Of a stretch of 64,000 nucleotides of DNA, positions 62,321 to 64,000 are shown in pieces. The notes beneath the pieces were generated by a model. The model was not told the origin of the DNA and made no database searches. It was given only the letters and a program-made list of their open reading frames with translations. The first letter of the stretch is position 1; each line of letters starts with the position of its first letter. Made by a program: the position numbers and the translations under genes. The DNA comes from Arthrobacter sp. MYb214 (GTDB taxonomy: Bacteria; Actinomycetota; Actinomycetes; Actinomycetales; Micrococcaceae). The stretch is taken from NCBI RefSeq assembly GCF_002979865.1, contig NZ_PCPZ01000001.1:124001-188000 (forward strand), given 5' to 3'.

Positions 62321-64000
62321 AACAACGTTGACAACGTTTGAGAATGCAGAACTCTCAACATTCCTCGGAAATAAGAACGCCACCGCGCTGGAAAAGGCAT
62401 TCGGCTACAGCACAGTGGGGGAGTTCCTCTGGCATTTTCCGCGGCGCTATGTCGAAGTAGGCGAACTTACGCCGATTTCAGAGCTTCCCTTTGACGAGCA
62501 CGTCACCGTTGTAGCCCAGGTGGTCAACGTTAGCCAGCGACAGATGCACTCGCGTCGCGGTTTCATTTTTGAAGTGACCGTTAGCGATGAGCTCAGTGCA
62601 GGTGGCCAAGAGCTGAAGATGACCTTCTTCAATGGTTACCAAGCCCGAACGGACCTGGATATTGGAACTATTGCAATGTTCAGCGGCAAGGTTGGCTGGT
62701 ACCAAGACCATCTGCAGCTGAGCCAGCCCGAATACGCGATCCTAGATGAGGCATCACAAGCGGATCCGCGCCCTATCCCGATCTATCCGGCTTCGGCGAA
62801 GATGCCGAATAAGCGCATCAGGGATTTGATGGCGTTGTTGATGGAACAATTCACAGATCAGAATCTTCCTGAATTTCTTCCAGCAGAACTGCTACGCACC
62901 CATCATTACCCAGTACGCCATCAAGCGTTCATGGATCGACATTTTCCCAAAGAAATCAAGCAGGCTTACGTGGCTCGACAGCGCTTTGCCTTTGAAGAAG
63001 CCTTCATGCTGCAGCTGGCATTAGGGGAACACGGTCGCCAGCTGGGAGCGCAGAAAGCTATCGCGCGTCCACAGGTGCCAGGACGACTGGCCGATAAATT
63101 TGATGCCATCCTGCCGTTTACCCTGACTGAAGACCAGCTCCTTGTCGGAGAACAAATCTCTGCCGATCTGGCACAGCCACATCCGATGCATCGGTTGCTG
63201 CAAGGAGAGGTGGGCTCCGGCAAGACCATTGTCGCGCTACGCGCCATCTTGCAGGTGATCGATGCCGGAGGACAGGCGGCGCTCCTAGCGCCGACAGAAG
63301 TCCTGGCCGCCCAGCACTATGCGTCTATCAAGAAGATGCTTGGCAACCTTGCAGAACCCGGATTGTTCGGCGAAGGTGAAGGAACTGGAGTCGCGCTCCT
63401 GACAGGTTCGGCAAAAACTGCACAGCGTCGCGAAGCTCTATTAGGTATTGCCAGCGGTGAAACAGGACTGGTGATTGGGACGCATGCCCTGCTGGGCGAT
63501 CAGGTGCAATTTGCTGAACTTGGCCTAGTCGTCGTGGATGAGCAACATCGTTTTGGCGTTGAACAGCGCGATGCCTTGCGGGCTAAGGCGGCCGGCTCTG
63601 TTCCGCATACCCTGGTCATGACCGCTACGCCGATCCCGAGAACCGTCGCTATGACCGTGTTCGGCGATTTGGACACGTCGACAATCAAGCGCCTGCCCGC
63701 GGGGCGCGCACCGATCCAAACGCATATTGTGCCCATGCAGCTGACCGGTTTCCGGGACAGGTTGTTCTCAAGGATCATTGAGGAAGTCGGGAAGGGCCAC
63801 CAAGTCTATGTGGTGTGTCCAAGAATTTCGGACACGACAGCGGAACAAGGCGTTCTCCTAGCGACCTATGAAGATTCTGCCGGACAAACCATGAGCGTCG
63901 AAGCCATGCAGGAGTTGCTGGGTGGGATGCCTGAATTTGTTGGGATACGTACCGAAGCGCTGCACTCGCAACTGGATGCAGCAGACAAGCAAGAAACCAT
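62313..64000 (+). CDS. recG: ATP-dependent DNA helicase RecG (3' end beyond window)
   Basis: Branch-migration helicase that remodels stalled forks and Holliday junctions. The ATG at 62313 overlaps the DAK2 gene by 8 bases; about 562 codons lie in the window and the frame is open at the edge (partial). An N-terminal OB-fold wedge domain is followed by helicase motif I (LLQGEVGSGKTIVAL), Ia (LAPTEVLAAQHY), the DExx box VVDEQHRFGVEQRD with the RecG-type DEQHRFG sequence, motif III (LVMTATPIPRT) and the beginning of the second RecA-like domain. Housekeeping composition. Confidence 0.96.
   Translation, partial: MAETTLTTFENAELSTFLGNKNATALEKAFGYSTVGEFLWHFPRRYVEVGELTPISELPFDEHVTVVAQVVNVSQRQMHSRRGFIFEVTVSDELSAGGQELKMTFFNGYQARTDLDIGTIAMFSGKVGWYQDHLQLSQPEYAILDEASQADPRPIPIYPASAKMPNKRIRDLMALLMEQFTDQNLPEFLPAELLRTHHYPVRHQAFMDRHFPKEIKQAYVARQRFAFEEAFMLQLALGEHGRQLGAQKAIARPQVPGRLADKFDAILPFTLTEDQLLVGEQISADLAQPHPMHRLLQGEVGSGKTIVALRAILQVIDAGGQAALLAPTEVLAAQHYASIKKMLGNLAEPGLFGEGEGTGVALLTGSAKTAQRREALLGIASGETGLVIGTHALLGDQVQFAELGLVVVDEQHRFGVEQRDALRAKAAGSVPHTLVMTATPIPRTVAMTVFGDLDTSTIKRLPAGRAPIQTHIVPMQLTGFRDRLFSRIIEEVGKGHQVYVVCPRISDTTAEQGVLLATYEDSAGQTMSVEAMQELLGGMPEFVGIRTEALHSQLDAADKQET

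Overview
The window looks like the chromosome of a high-GC actinobacterium of the family Micrococcaceae (Arthrobacter/Glutamicibacter type; genus is inference). The main reason is gene order. serA, leuB, ilvE, a fumarylacetoacetate-hydrolase-family gene, gltX, an IclR regulator divergent from leuCD, gpsA, ddl, a DUF3515 lipoprotein, thiL, a DAK2-domain gene and recG also lie close together in Mycobacterium and other Actinobacteria. GTG and TTG starts and ATGA or TAATG overlaps between genes are frequent.

Layout. (1) 0.1-7.1 kb: an export-oriented module with a lipoprotein, a 1175-residue secreted beta-propeller/LamG/PKD protein, a Tat-lipoprotein of the glycerophosphodiesterase family and a convergent GT4 glycosyltransferase. 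(2) 7.4-9.1 kb: serA with a strong terminator. (3) 9.1-39.5 kb: a visibly AT-richer accessory island lying between serA and leuB, which are close neighbours in relatives. It holds cell-surface polysaccharide genes in two blocks. The left block (9.6-23.4 kb) has a dual-domain glycosyltransferase, a membrane-anchored coiled-coil methyltransferase, two paralogous GxSGGGYA alpha/beta-hydrolase-like proteins, a DUF6270 protein and an asparagine-synthase-like protein. It is split at 15-19 kb by decayed insertion sequences (IS21, IS3 and IS481 families) and a 496-bp non-autonomous element. The right block (26.8-37.5 kb) reads as one operon: a UDP-sugar dehydrogenase, a second dual-domain glycosyltransferase, three more glycosyltransferases, and wecC-wecB for UDP-ManNAcA. 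A NYN-domain gene and metG lie between the blocks, and a NarL-type two-component pair closes the island. (4) 39.6-47.6 kb: leuB, ilvE, a Tat-exported beta-propeller protein, the FAH-family gene, gltX, a broken HAD phosphatase gene, tRNA-Gln and tRNA-Glu. (5) 47.7-64 kb: a pair of membrane GTPases, thiL, the IclR regulator divergent from leuCD, murA, plsC, gpsA, ddl, a DUF3515 lipoprotein, an LCP-family ligase, a DAK2 protein and recG, which runs off the window.

How the parts may work together (inference). The island appears to build a uronic-acid-containing wall or capsule polymer. WecB and WecC supply UDP-ManNAcA, the second dehydrogenase supplies another UDP-hexuronate, and about six glycosyltransferase domains assemble the chain. 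The asparagine-synthase-like protein could amidate or otherwise derivatise carboxylates. The hydrolase-like and DUF6270 proteins look like polymer tailoring enzymes. The methyltransferase on a long membrane-anchored coiled coil recalls the architecture by which WbdD measures and caps an O-antigen chain. LCP proteins such as the one at 60.3 kb could attach the product to peptidoglycan. This combination is the most interesting candidate system in the window. Everything here comes from reading the sequence; no database search was run.
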